Assembly: GCA_964621445.1 (NCBI GenBank)
Contig: CAZUNO010000015.1
Coordinates: 1 to 64,000, forward strand
DNA length: 64,000 nt
From: CAZUNO01 sp964621445 [NCBI: Candidatus Hadarchaeota archaeon]
GTDB taxonomy: Archaea; CAYQAE01; CAYVLA01
Direction of reading: 5' to 3'
Positions 9,356 through 19,184 of the stretch are shown here, one piece after another. How positions within the stretch are numbered: the first letter of the stretch is position 1; each line of letters opens with the position of its first letter. The notes beneath the pieces were generated by a model that was not told the origin of the DNA, did no database searches, and was given only the letters and a program-made list of their open reading frames with translations. Position numbers and translations under genes: made by a program.

Positions 9356-10651
9356 ATGCCTGACCAGCCAAATATTCTTGTCATATTGGCCGACGACCTG
9401 GGCTACGGTGACCCATCCTGCTACGGAAGGACCGACCTCAGGACACCCCATCTCGACAGACTGGCATCCCAGGGCCTGATGTTCACCGATTTTCACACCA
9501 ACGGCGCCGTATGTTCACCGACTCGGGCCTCATTGCTCACCGGCAGATACCCCCAACGCGCGGGCATAGAAACTGCGCTTGGAAAGGACGAGCCGGGCCT
9601 TTCCAGGGATGATGTTACCATCGCCCAGAGGTTGAAGGAGGCAGGATACTCGACGGCCATCTTCGGAAAATGGCATCTCGGAGATAGGCTGGTGAACAAC
9701 CCCGTGCATTACGGGTTCGAAGAGTTTCGCGGCCACACCTATGGCGATTCCGACTATATATCACACGTCGACAGGCATGGCGACCTCGACTGGTGGCACA
9801 ACCTGGAGATAGAGAACGATGAGGGCTACAACACCAGGCTGCTCACCGACTACGCGCTGAGGTTCATGGAGGATAACCGGGACCGGCCCTTCTTCCTGTA
9901 CCTGTCGCACTCGGCGATCCACTTTCCCTGGATGACCCCGGAGGAACCCGGACACCGCCAGCAGGGAGTGGATTACACGGAATGGAGTCCAACCGTACCC
10001 AAGAAATTCTCCAAGCTGGGCCCCCACGAGAACGTGGCCCCTGTGGTGAGGACCATGATCGAGGAGCTGGACGCCAGCACTGGCCGGGTGATAAAAGGGC
10101 TGAGGGAACACGGGCTGGACGAAAACACCCTGGTTCTCTTCCTCTCGGATAACGGGGGATACCTGCATTACGGGGGTCTTCACAGGGGGGATATTTCGAG
10201 CAACGGCCCCCTGCGGGGACAGAAGAGCGACATGTATGAGGGCGGGCACCGGGTTCCGGCCATCGCCTGGTGGCCGGGAGAGATCGAGCCGGGCGTTTCG
10301 AATGAAACCACCATGACCATGGACCTTTTCCCGACATTCACGGAGCTGGCGGGTCTGGAGAAGGCTGGTGGGCGTGCCCTTGATGGGACCAGTCTAGTTG
10401 ACCTGCTCAGGGAGAGCGAGCCCATTCCCGAACGGCCCTTGTTCTGGGGGATGAGGGACAAGCGGGGGGTTAGAAGAGGTCGCTGGAAGCTCGACAAGTA
10501 CCAGGGACGGCCCTATGAGCTCTACGATCTTGAGGAAGACCTGGGGGAGCAGAACGACATTTCGGCCAAGAATCCAGATTTGGTCCGTGAGATGGTAAAC
10601 GAGCTGAGCGAATGGGAGAGGGATGTTAGTAATGGGTTCAAGGGCGATTGA
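9356..10651 (+). CDS. Sulfatase (family S1, formylglycine type)
   Basis: A 431-residue arylsulfatase-fold protein. Metal ligands D13-D14 occur in ILADDLGYGD; the maturation site C53-S-P-T-R would have Cys53 converted to formylglycine; K105-W-H107 and LSDNGG at 264-268 complete the active site. No signal peptide is visible, so it is probably cytoplasmic and acts on imported sulfated sugars. No formylglycine-generating enzyme or anaerobic maturase (radical SAM) is in the window, so maturation must come from elsewhere. Its place beside the glycosidases suggests desulfation of glycans. Length is short for the family, which is often 450-550 aa. Confidence 0.9.
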   Translation: MPDQPNILVILADDLGYGDPSCYGRTDLRTPHLDRLASQGLMFTDFHTNGAVCSPTRASLLTGRYPQRAGIETALGKDEPGLSRDDVTIAQRLKEAGYSTAIFGKWHLGDRLVNNPVHYGFEEFRGHTYGDSDYISHVDRHGDLDWWHNLEIENDEGYNTRLLTDYALRFMEDNRDRPFFLYLSHSAIHFPWMTPEEPGHRQQGVDYTEWSPTVPKKFSKLGPHENVAPVVRTMIEELDASTGRVIKGLREHGLDENTLVLFLSDNGGYLHYGGLHRGDISSNGPLRGQKSDMYEGGHRVPAIAWWPGEIEPGVSNETTMTMDLFPTFTELAGLEKAGGRALDGTSLVDLLRESEPIPERPLFWGMRDKRGVRRGRWKLDKYQGRPYELYDLEEDLGEQNDISAKNPDLVREMVNELSEWERDVSNGFKGD

Positions 10652-10775
10652 GATGCTCCTACATAACCTGGTAAGACATCATCTCCAATACTTTTGGGAA
10701 ATTGGTATTCCTGCAAAACCATTACCCGTAATAAACTTTCAACGAGAAATAAAATGTAGTTAGAGAGTTCATGTT

Positions 10776-11061
10776 ATGAAAAAGAAGATGCGATACGTTC
10801 ATACTGAGGTTAATCCGGAGATATACGCCAGAGTGGTGGGCATTGCCAGGTCCAAGGGAACAAGCCTCAAGTAACAGATCAGAAAAGCCCTTGTGGAGTT
10901 CGTGGACCATCACGAAGGAGATGTCGAGGGTGATGACTCCTCCCCTTCTTTGGTCAGCTCCTTCGAAACTGAGGAAGGAAACTGGAGTCAAAGTTGGACG
11001 ACTTTTTCGAGTGGTTGGCGGAAGGCAGTCCCCTGGGGGAATTCCATCTCCGTCCTCTAAA
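10776..11061 (+). pseudogene. Ribbon-helix-helix (Arc/CopG-like) gene with in-frame stop
   Basis: From ATG 10776 the frame reads MKKKMRYVHTEVNPEIYARV...TSLK, a typical beta-strand plus helix RHH start, then hits TAA at 10872-10874. Past the stop the same frame continues sensibly as QIRKALVEFVDHHEG, the second RHH helix, and stays open to about 11060. A single change from GAA or CAA to TAA would explain it. Either the gene is dead, or the 32-residue fragment is all that is made. Partner genes of such regulators are often membrane or toxin proteins; the next gene is also broken. Confidence 0.55.
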
Positions 11062-12093
11062 TAGGAAAATGGAACTGAAATTTACAGCTCAGCGGTTCCA
11101 GGTTATGGCCAGGGAGGAGGCCGAGCCCCGGAGCAAGGATGAAAAGGATGACATCAGGAGAGCCGTCTATTCCCTGGTCAAGTCCTATCTATCCTCCCCA
11201 GGAGAGGGTTATGTGCTGCAGTTTATAACCGAGCATAAGAAACACCTCTGGTATCCCCTGGGCACCTCCTCCTCCTGGAGTCAGCCGGTGGGACTAATAG
11301 AGGTCCTGGTGGATTTTCCCCGGGGATTATGGCTTGAGGACCCGGAACCTGAACCAGATGCCATATACAGGACCGGCACGGGGATCAAGTTCTTCTGGCG
11401 CGTTGAGGATGGCAATCCCTCCTCTGACATCGAGGGGGATATCGTCAATCGGACCATGCCCATGGGGATATACCTGAAGAATTCCCTGGCAGTCTTCCTA
11501 AATACAGGATACAAACCGATGGCCGCCCTGGTCAATATACTCGTGATATGTCTTATCTGGTACTCCGCTATTCTGTTCTCATGGTCATTTTTCGGCCCAA
11601 GCCTTAGACAGATTTCCTACCCGGGAATCAAGAGGAGCTTGACCCTGGGTTTTATCTCCTACTTCCTTTCGGTGTTCTCGGTATTGGCCGTGCTTCCTGT
11701 TCTATACTTCAGAGATGATGGAGAGATTACCGCAACCGTCTCGCCAGATACCTTCCCTGGTTGGCAGTTCCCTTGGCATTATTTATCCCCCTTATGGTGA
11801 TCGGTTGGCGGGGCTATCACGGAGATTTGTTTGTCCTGATTTTTTTGGTCCCGGGAATCGCCCTGCTCCTGATCCTGGGAATGGAACTGGCCTTTAAACA
11901 CCTGAGGGATCCGTTAGGGACTCATAAATCCTCGCGGCTGGCCAGGTGCTGGGCTCTTGGCACATTCATGGCATTTCTCATGATAGTTTTGTATTCCTAT
12001 TCCCTGATTTTAGGCCTTGCTGCAATTGTCCTCAGCCTGATCTTGGGCATGACAAAGATACCAGCACTGGCAAAGAATAGTCCCGGCATCTAG
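10994..12093 (+). pseudogene. Multi-pass membrane protein, frameshifted
   Basis: The first frame (10994-11800) encodes a soluble N-terminal domain of about 170 residues and two or three membrane helices, including LVNILVICLIWYSAILFSW. Just after the helix ending VLPVLYFRDDGE the frame runs into unlike sequence, while another frame carries WRDYRNRLARYLPWLAVPL and three more helices to the stop at 12093. The switch lies within about 11711-11735. Joined, the product is about 365 residues. It could be a real frameshift or an assembly error. No family recognised. It directly follows the broken RHH gene, suggesting the pair decays together. Confidence 0.6.
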
Positions 12094-12176
12094 CAACATC
12101 CTATTGTAAACCAATTAATAGACCCAGAGTTGTGGGGTTTTGATCATAATAATTGGGGTTTGATTTTTCAAGATAA

Positions 12177-13247
12177 TTATATGACCCGGGGATTCAGTTC
12201 CTCTGAATACGCAAGCATATCCTTCAACAAGATTTTAACGACACTGTAAAGTCCTTCTTTGATCTGTCTGATAGTCCCGGCATCCTCCAGTTCGTCCAGA
12301 TATCTCTTAAAGTAGGCATGAGTAATTTCTTCGCTCCGCGGGGATGATTCAAGATATTCGGCCATTAATCTCGACTCAGAAATCGGCATATCTGTTTTGG
12401 CGATCATGGACTCACGGTATATAGAAGTTTCAATCCTTACGAAAGGATCAATATTATGGATTCCGAGATAATCCTTAAGCATGGAGTAACTGTGTGCCAA
12501 TATTTCGGTGAGAGCCAGTCGTTTAAAGTTCGCCTTGGCCTTTTTTGGCCCTTTTTCCATAGCTTTCTCATATATACCTTCTAATGTGCTACCGTAAGTT
12601 ACCAATTGTTCATCAAGGCTTACTAAGTCTAACGACTCCATGACCGACAGATATTGGTGCATTTTATTCCGTTCTCCATGAAATATCTCATAACAAATTG
12701 TGTTCAATGGAACCGATCGATTGTCGTATAGTTCAGCGAGTATCATACTGAATTTGTTTATGCCATTCCGAATGTCGTGAATTTTGGTGAGGTTTTCAGC
12801 GGTTTTATTCACAATTATGGACTCAATTCGGTTTCTCCATATTTCAAGATTAGAATAGGCGGATTTGGAAAGGTTCGCTCTTTTGGGATATCTCAATGCT
12901 TTTCCTTCGGAGCTAATCTCCATCCTCCCAATTTTGGGAAATTCAAGAAACCTAATAATCTCCCTATCCTCCAAATCGTTTCGTACAAGTCTAGGATAGA
13001 TTATCTTTAGATCTATGAGCCAATTTCCCTTCGGCCGTTTACTAATAGTACCAGGTGAAACCCGATTCCCGTAAAGCCTATGGATCATTCGATTGGCAAT
13101 GAATTCAGCGTGTTTGGGAGACTCAACCCGATACGATTTTCCAGAATTCCAAAGATCCCAATAGACATCCTCCTTACCAACATCAGCAACGGTTTCTACG
13201 GATGAGTTGCTCAAAATATTGCCTCTAATTAGAGTCAGAATCTTCAA
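12177..13247 (-). CDS. Unknown protein with C-terminal winged-helix-like region
   Basis: A 356-residue protein in an AT-rich block. No family recognised. It is mainly helical; the last 80 residues (SEEITHAYFKRYLDELEDAGTIRQ...GLYSV) have the helix-turn-helix-wing spacing of a winged helix, and KGNWLIDLKIIYPRL near residue 95 is beta-like. The start overlaps the end of the protease-like gene upstream by 23 bases, so the two are co-translated. Base composition is much more AT-rich than flanking genes, suggesting transfer. It may be the regulator or partner of the protease. Confidence 0.6.
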   Translation of the reverse strand: MKILTLIRGNILSNSSVETVADVGKEDVYWDLWNSGKSYRVESPKHAEFIANRMIHRLYGNRVSPGTISKRPKGNWLIDLKIIYPRLVRNDLEDREIIRFLEFPKIGRMEISSEGKALRYPKRANLSKSAYSNLEIWRNRIESIIVNKTAENLTKIHDIRNGINKFSMILAELYDNRSVPLNTICYEIFHGERNKMHQYLSVMESLDLVSLDEQLVTYGSTLEGIYEKAMEKGPKKAKANFKRLALTEILAHSYSMLKDYLGIHNIDPFVRIETSIYRESMIAKTDMPISESRLMAEYLESSPRSEEITHAYFKRYLDELEDAGTIRQIKEGLYSVVKILLKDMLAYSEELNPRVI

Positions 13248-13878
13248 TAATATCGTTATTTTTGGACCAGTCCGTCAATTTTGGTTGTCTTGTACTTTTA
13301 ATCCATCGAAGTACTATGCCACTGCCACGTTCCCAAAGACGGAGAAAGTCGACTTCCGGATATTCCTTAACACCTTCTTCAAGAGGATCCATACATCGTA
13401 TATGTTTCAATTTGGGGTCGTAACCTCTTACTACTATAGCATGATGTAATATGCCGCTTACTCCCTCTAAATCAAATCTTTTATCTATATAAACGCCTGT
13501 TGGAAGACTTCTTTCAAGATCATCCAGGACCCTTTCCAAATCGCCCCTTTCTTCTATTTCTATCCTCCATCCGCAGTTTTCGTCATCTAAGATTTCATTC
13601 AGGTTTGTGATGTCGAACAAACTTGTACCTAACTCTTCATCGGTGTTTAGGGCTTCCGCAATTCGTGAAGCACTCATTTCAGGCATATCTTCATCCCATC
13701 GACTTATGAAATCCATCATCATCTTAAGGCTTATTGGCACGCAATCCTGCTTTTCGGGATTTTGTTTAATTAAGTGGATATCCAAATCTATCCAACTACG
13801 AGGATTTCCCTTTGATTTATTCAAGAGAATATCTCCAGGTATCTTACGAAGTAATAAGGCATATCCAAATATATGCAT
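13225..13878 (-). CDS. C39-like (papain-fold) cysteine peptidase domain protein
   Basis: A 217-residue protein matching the C39-like pattern: Q44-D-C46-VPISLKMMMDF gives the oxyanion Gln and nucleophile Cys, H145-H146-AIVVRGYD the catalytic His, and CMD164P the Asp, followed by a strand-rich end. Unlike ABC-exporter C39 domains it stands alone, with no transporter. It is first in a two-gene unit with the winged-helix-like protein. The TATA box at 13901-13909 predicts transcription starting at the ATG itself, that is, a leaderless message. Substrate unknown; possibly a peptide-processing or conflict module. Confidence 0.65.
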   Translation of the reverse strand: MHIFGYALLLRKIPGDILLNKSKGNPRSWIDLDIHLIKQNPEKQDCVPISLKMMMDFISRWDEDMPEMSASRIAEALNTDEELGTSLFDITNLNEILDDENCGWRIEIEERGDLERVLDDLERSLPTGVYIDKRFDLEGVSGILHHAIVVRGYDPKLKHIRCMDPLEEGVKEYPEVDFLRLWERGSGIVLRWIKSTRQPKLTDWSKNNDIIEDSDSN

Positions 13879-13900
13879 TTCTTAAAATCTTTGCATCCCT

Positions 13901-13909
13901 TTTTATATA
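13901..13909 (-). promoter_or_regulatory. TATA box of the C39-like/winged-helix unit
   Basis: ATATATAAA on the minus strand is centred about 26 bases before the ATG at 13878, the normal TATA-to-start distance in archaea, so the transcript is probably leaderless. Confidence 0.6.
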
Positions 13910-14119
13910 TCATTATAATCCTTGAAAATACGTTTCATAAATACTGAGATAGTTGAGATAAGATTCCATTATTCTCTTTGGGGAGCATTAGAGCTTGCTT
14001 TGATTTAGTTGTCAGTTATGTAAAATTGCAATGATTCCTGTGTTTATGCGCTTTGGGTAGATCGCAATAGATATCAAGTAAGGGGAAAGAACAACTTTGG
14101 GGAATTCAAAACGTCGGTC

Positions 14120-15328
14120 ATTTCTGAAACTCCCAACTTTCTCTTAGCCCTTATCCTCGCAATTATCATATCGCTCGGGGTATTTTTGCCCTCGACCCAG
14201 GCCCAGCAGGAAGAGGAGATATCGGCCTTCGTCATGGCTCATTCCCAATGGATATGGGGCAACCCCTTCCGGGTCCTCTTCTCCCGTGACCCCCTGTTTA
14301 CCTACTCCCTGTATCCTCTGCCTCCCTTCATATCCATGGCCGAAAAATCCAAGCTGGATAGGATCTACTTCCCCAGGAAGAGGGAACTGCTGGTGGATAA
14401 CTACGACCTGATGGTCTTCCATGATATAAGGACCGGGTTCACTCCCAGACAGATCCAGGACCTGGATTACGCCTTCCGGGAGGCCGGCATGACCGCTATG
14501 TGTGGGCTATGTCTGGGCTGGGACTATGCCTGGGAGCCCACCATACTCTCCGAGCTGCTTCCCATAACCGAGCACGGGAGCGTCAGTCCTTACTTCAGGG
14601 GCTACACGGTTAAGTTTAGGAGGGACAGGCCACCCGTATTCCTCGATTTTCTGGATATGGGTATCGAGAATGTGGTGGGAACCCAGTTCTGTGATATGAA
14701 GGCCGACCAGGCAGCCACCGTCTGGGGAGACATAGAGCCCTGGGGAATCCCCTGGATGGTTTCCTGGAGGCCCGGGGGTACCGATGCGGGCATGCAGTGG
14801 GTGGTATCCCACACCTTCGGGGGATGGTGGGACGAGAACGAGAACCCCTACTCCTACGACGTATGCACCAACATGATTTTCTATTCACTGGGCCGTGACC
14901 TGGTGGAGAATATCCCTGGTAGAAGACGTGCTAGGGGCATGTTCGCCGATATCCAGACACAAAAATCCATAATCGTTTCCATGATGGAGTGGGCCGCCGA
15001 TTTCGGGGCCGACACCACCTCACTTTCGGACTCCCTGGAGAATATCGAAGGGGAGATGGAAGTCGCGGTGGAGGATTACAAGAAACAGGACTACGCCTCG
15101 GCCATCTCCTTCCTAAAAACCATGTCCCAGAGGGTAAAGAACATATCGTCCCGGGCAGTGGAGCTAAAGGACGGGGCGCTGCTCTGGGTATATATCTCAG
15201 AATGGCTAGCCGTGTCTTCAGCGGCTCTGATATCCGGCCTGGCTGTTTGGACCCTTATGGTACGCAGGAGGCTGTATAAGGCAACGCCCACCACGAGACT
15301 CGAGTCCGATGTAAGATTTTCCAATTAA
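14120..15328 (+). CDS. Exported GATase1/ThuA-like membrane-anchored protein, paralogue A
   Basis: First of five clear paralogues. From TTG 14186 the frame gives 380 residues, but the same frame upstream encodes a full signal sequence (NFLLALILAIIISLGVF ending PSTQAQ) with no ATG, GTG or TTG; ATT at 14120 is the only likely initiator. The ectodomain shows a Rossmann-like pattern with YFPRKRE and DNYDLMVFHD, then TNMIFYSLGRDL. A helical stalk follows, then the signature WVYISEW, one membrane helix and the basic tail RRRLYK. GATase1/ThuA-like assignment rests on fold pattern only; no catalytic Cys-His pair is obvious. Confidence 0.7.
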   Translation: MSETPNFLLALILAIIISLGVFLPSTQAQQEEEISAFVMAHSQWIWGNPFRVLFSRDPLFTYSLYPLPPFISMAEKSKLDRIYFPRKRELLVDNYDLMVFHDIRTGFTPRQIQDLDYAFREAGMTAMCGLCLGWDYAWEPTILSELLPITEHGSVSPYFRGYTVKFRRDRPPVFLDFLDMGIENVVGTQFCDMKADQAATVWGDIEPWGIPWMVSWRPGGTDAGMQWVVSHTFGGWWDENENPYSYDVCTNMIFYSLGRDLVENIPGRRRARGMFADIQTQKSIIVSMMEWAADFGADTTSLSDSLENIEGEMEVAVEDYKKQDYASAISFLKTMSQRVKNISSRAVELKDGALLWVYISEWLAVSSAALISGLAVWTLMVRRRLYKATPTTRLESDVRFSN

Positions 15329-15346
15329 CCAAGGGAAGGAAAGCTC

Positions 15347-15622
15347 GTGAAACCTCTGCTTTACATTCCCGCCGGCGCCATCGGTGACACCAGCCCCTTC
15401 TCCATCACCAGGAAGCCGGTCAACATCACTACCAAATCATGTTTCGTGTTTTTCGAGGACGAGAATTTCCACTACGCGGTGGAGTACGAGAAGCCAGAAC
15501 CGGGAAAGGGCGGCCTGGAGAACCTGGCCAGGATCTCGCCCTGGGGCCCCTCCCAGATATCGGGCGCCAAGAGGATTGGAAGTGAGCGGGGCCTGAGGAA
15601 GGTACAGATGCAGGCCAGGTAA
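15347..15622 (+). CDS. Small hypothetical protein
   Basis: A 91-residue protein from GTG 15347, preceded by GGAAGGAAAG and starting 18 bases after paralogue A, so likely in the same transcript. It begins with MKPLLYIPAGAIGDTSPF, contains a beta-rich centre with FFEDENFHYAVEYE, and ends basic. No family recognised. No cysteines beyond one, no membrane helix. Confidence 0.55.
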   Translation: MKPLLYIPAGAIGDTSPFSITRKPVNITTKSCFVFFEDENFHYAVEYEKPEPGKGGLENLARISPWGPSQISGAKRIGSERGLRKVQMQAR

Positions 15623-15667
15623 GGAGAAATATTAGAACCCGCCCTCGCCACATCCCGCGGTGCGTCC

Positions 15668-16969
15668 ATGAACGTAGATGAGCTGCGATCAGAGATACTG
15701 GAGTCCATCTCCGATTACCCGGTAATTGACTGTCACGACCACACCATGGGGCCCGAAAGCGCCCCCGAGTACTCGGAGCCCATAGCCGCCCTGATCCAGG
15801 GATACTTCGAGAGCGATCTCATATCCGCCGGCGGGGAGAGTGTAATGAACAAGCTCAAGGACCATGATATCTCCACCGAGGAGAAGTGGCCCATATTTCA
15901 GGAGCTGTGGAACAGGACCAAGCACACGGGATATGCGAGGGTAACCCGCATCGTTCTCAGGGATTTCTACGGTCAGGATGAAATGAGCCTGGAGTCCCTG
16001 AAGGCCATCCAGGACCGGCTCCTGGATCTCAAGGATGAGGAAACATATCGGTCTATCCTGGAAGGGGCAAACATAAAGTGCAGGCTGGTGAATGTGGATC
16101 CGGGCCTAAGGGACTTCATCACCGGGAAGCACCAGATGTACCCCCTGGACAGGCTCCTCATCCCCCTGCCCGGATTCCATAGCATACGCAGCTACGGCGA
16201 TGTGGAGAACAACGCGAGGATCGTGGACCGGTCGGTGGTGGATCTGGATGATTACCTGGACGCCTGCAGGGAGGTTTTCTCCTCCATGAAAACGGCGGGA
16301 GCGGTTGGATTCAAGGACCAGTCGGCCTACAACAGGGCCCTGATCTACGAGAACGCCACCCGGAGCCAGGCCGAATCCCTCTTTAATCGAATAATCGAGG
16401 ATCCCAGGAAGTCCCTGGGCTGGCCGGGGGCAAAACCCCTGGACGATTTCCTGTTTCACAGCTTCATGAAGATGGCGGCGGAGCTGGAGCTGCCGGTACA
16501 GCTACACACCGGGCATATGGCCGGGATAAGAAACGACATAGTGAAGACCAATGCGGCCGGGCTGACCTCGGTGCTGGAGCTACACCGGGATGTGAATTTC
16601 GACCTCTTCCACGGGAACTGGCCCTATCTGGGCGAGCTGCTGTATTTGGGTAAGAACTACCCCAACGCATCCATAGATTGCTGCTGGGTCAATATAATCG
16701 ATCCCTTCTATACCGAGAGACTTCTGGCTAATTCTCTGGTCACCGTCCCCCACTCCAAGATCCATGCCTTCGGCGCCGACTACGGCGACTGCGTGGAGTA
16801 CGCCGCCGCCCACCTGGAGGTGGCCAAGGACGTGGTCGCCGGCGCCCTGGCCGGGTCAGTGTCCAGAGGTTGGCTGGACAGGGAGTCCGTGGAGTCCGTT
16901 GCCGCTGACTGGTTGTTCAACAATCCGAATAGATTTTTCGATCTGGGATTCGATACACTGGAGCCCTGA
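15668..16969 (+). CDS. Amidohydrolase-superfamily protein (uronate-isomerase-like)
   Basis: A 433-residue TIM-barrel hydrolase. D-C-H-D-H near residues 21-25 is the HxH metal site, LHTGHM near 277 supplies a further His, and FGADYGDC near 366 the late Asp. The length and the pattern of an N-terminal helical segment before the barrel resemble uronate isomerase (UxaC) and the amidohydrolase-2 family. With GH and sulfatase genes in the window, isomerisation or hydrolysis of a uronic acid derivative is plausible, but substrate is inferred only. Confidence 0.7.
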   Translation: MNVDELRSEILESISDYPVIDCHDHTMGPESAPEYSEPIAALIQGYFESDLISAGGESVMNKLKDHDISTEEKWPIFQELWNRTKHTGYARVTRIVLRDFYGQDEMSLESLKAIQDRLLDLKDEETYRSILEGANIKCRLVNVDPGLRDFITGKHQMYPLDRLLIPLPGFHSIRSYGDVENNARIVDRSVVDLDDYLDACREVFSSMKTAGAVGFKDQSAYNRALIYENATRSQAESLFNRIIEDPRKSLGWPGAKPLDDFLFHSFMKMAAELELPVQLHTGHMAGIRNDIVKTNAAGLTSVLELHRDVNFDLFHGNWPYLGELLYLGKNYPNASIDCCWVNIIDPFYTERLLANSLVTVPHSKIHAFGADYGDCVEYAAAHLEVAKDVVAGALAGSVSRGWLDRESVESVAADWLFNNPNRFFDLGFDTLEP

Positions 16970-17180
16970 CCACGTTTAACCGCTATTCGATGGCCGTATG
17001 TAACTTCATGGGGACCTCAATTGATCATTTTATCCCAAAGTTTTTGTATGCAGCTTCCCATAGTAGTATAGCGTTTGCGGTCTTTTAGGCCCACATGGCG
17101 AATCGAGCTTGGCGGGTGTCTCTCTTGACATCCGTCCGGCGGTAGCCTATTGAGGCTGGTCCGCGGAATTAGGGGCAAAA

Positions 17181-17450
17181 ATGATGGGAAGGAGAAACGT
17201 TGAACATGTCTGTGCTGAATGCGGTAAGAAGATTAACGGAACGCCAACGGAGTGCATGGGTTGTCTCCGCCTTTTCCACAGCTCATGCCTGCAAAGGGTA
17301 AAGCTGAAAAACAAGAGACCCTCATACATGATGTGTGAGGACTGCGTGCTCGAAAAACACACGGAGAGGGTGCTAGTAGGACCGACGAGAATTGACGAGG
17401 ACGCTTTGGAAGCGAGTCCCCACCTGTCCAGTAATTCCCGTGGAAGGTAG
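17181..17450 (+). CDS. C4HC3 (PHD/RING-like) zinc-finger protein
   Basis: An 89-residue protein with C11-x2-C14, C25-x2-C28, H33-x2-C36 and C52-x2-C55. This is the C4-H-C3 order and spacing of PHD/RING-variant cross-brace fingers, with the hydrophobic residue pattern LFHSSC typical of them. The remaining 30 residues are a polar tail. No enzyme domain. PHD and RING fingers are rare in archaea; role could be histone/peptide reading or ubiquitin-like conjugation, but this is not shown. A small membrane protein gene follows. Confidence 0.7.
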   Translation: MMGRRNVEHVCAECGKKINGTPTECMGCLRLFHSSCLQRVKLKNKRPSYMMCEDCVLEKHTERVLVGPTRIDEDALEASPHLSSNSRGR

Positions 17451-17524
17451 ATCACCGCGTTGCGGATCGGCAATGACATGCTTGAAATGATACCTTTAAT
17501 TGGGAAAAACGAGAAAGTCGGTCC

Positions 17525-17791
17525 GTGGATCTGAGAAAAATCCTTGGCAAATTCATTCGCGAAACCGAAGGAAAACATGTGGAATCCCTGGGTAGGCTTA
17601 GCCAGAAGAAGGGTGATCTATCGGTCAAGAAGGAGGAACAGGATGTTTGGGTCGGTCCCTATCCGGATATAACCTATACCTGGGGCCGACTCAGCGGCGC
17701 TCAGAGCATAGACATGGTCCTGTTTCTGGTCAGCATCGCCGTGCTGCTTCTACTAGCCGAGATACTACGTCAGACCCAGGGTCCCTGGTGA
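17525..17791 (+). CDS. Small single-pass membrane protein
   Basis: An 88-residue protein starting at GTG. The first 60 residues are charged (KFIRETEGKHVESL, KKEEQDVWVGPYP), followed by one C-terminal membrane helix (MVLFLVSIAVLLLLAEIL), so it is a tail-anchored protein. No family recognised. It lies between the zinc-finger gene and purA on the same strand. Confidence 0.5.
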   Translation: MDLRKILGKFIRETEGKHVESLGRLSQKKGDLSVKKEEQDVWVGPYPDITYTWGRLSGAQSIDMVLFLVSIAVLLLLAEILRQTQGPW

Positions 17792-17810
17792 TCGGGAGCT
17801 CCCGAGTATA

Positions 17811-17819
17811 CTTATAAAC
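17811..17819 (+). promoter_or_regulatory. TATA box of purA
   Basis: CTTATAAAC, about 38 bases before the TTG start of purA; predicted initiation near 17840 leaves a short leader. Confidence 0.6.
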
Positions 17820-17846
17820 CGCCCGGGAAGCTAGACTCTGAGCTGA

Positions 17847-19139
<1,293 letters not shown>

Positions 19140-19184
19140 AATAGAACTAATCAAGTCCCCGGCCGGCATCGATTTTTCAGGGAG

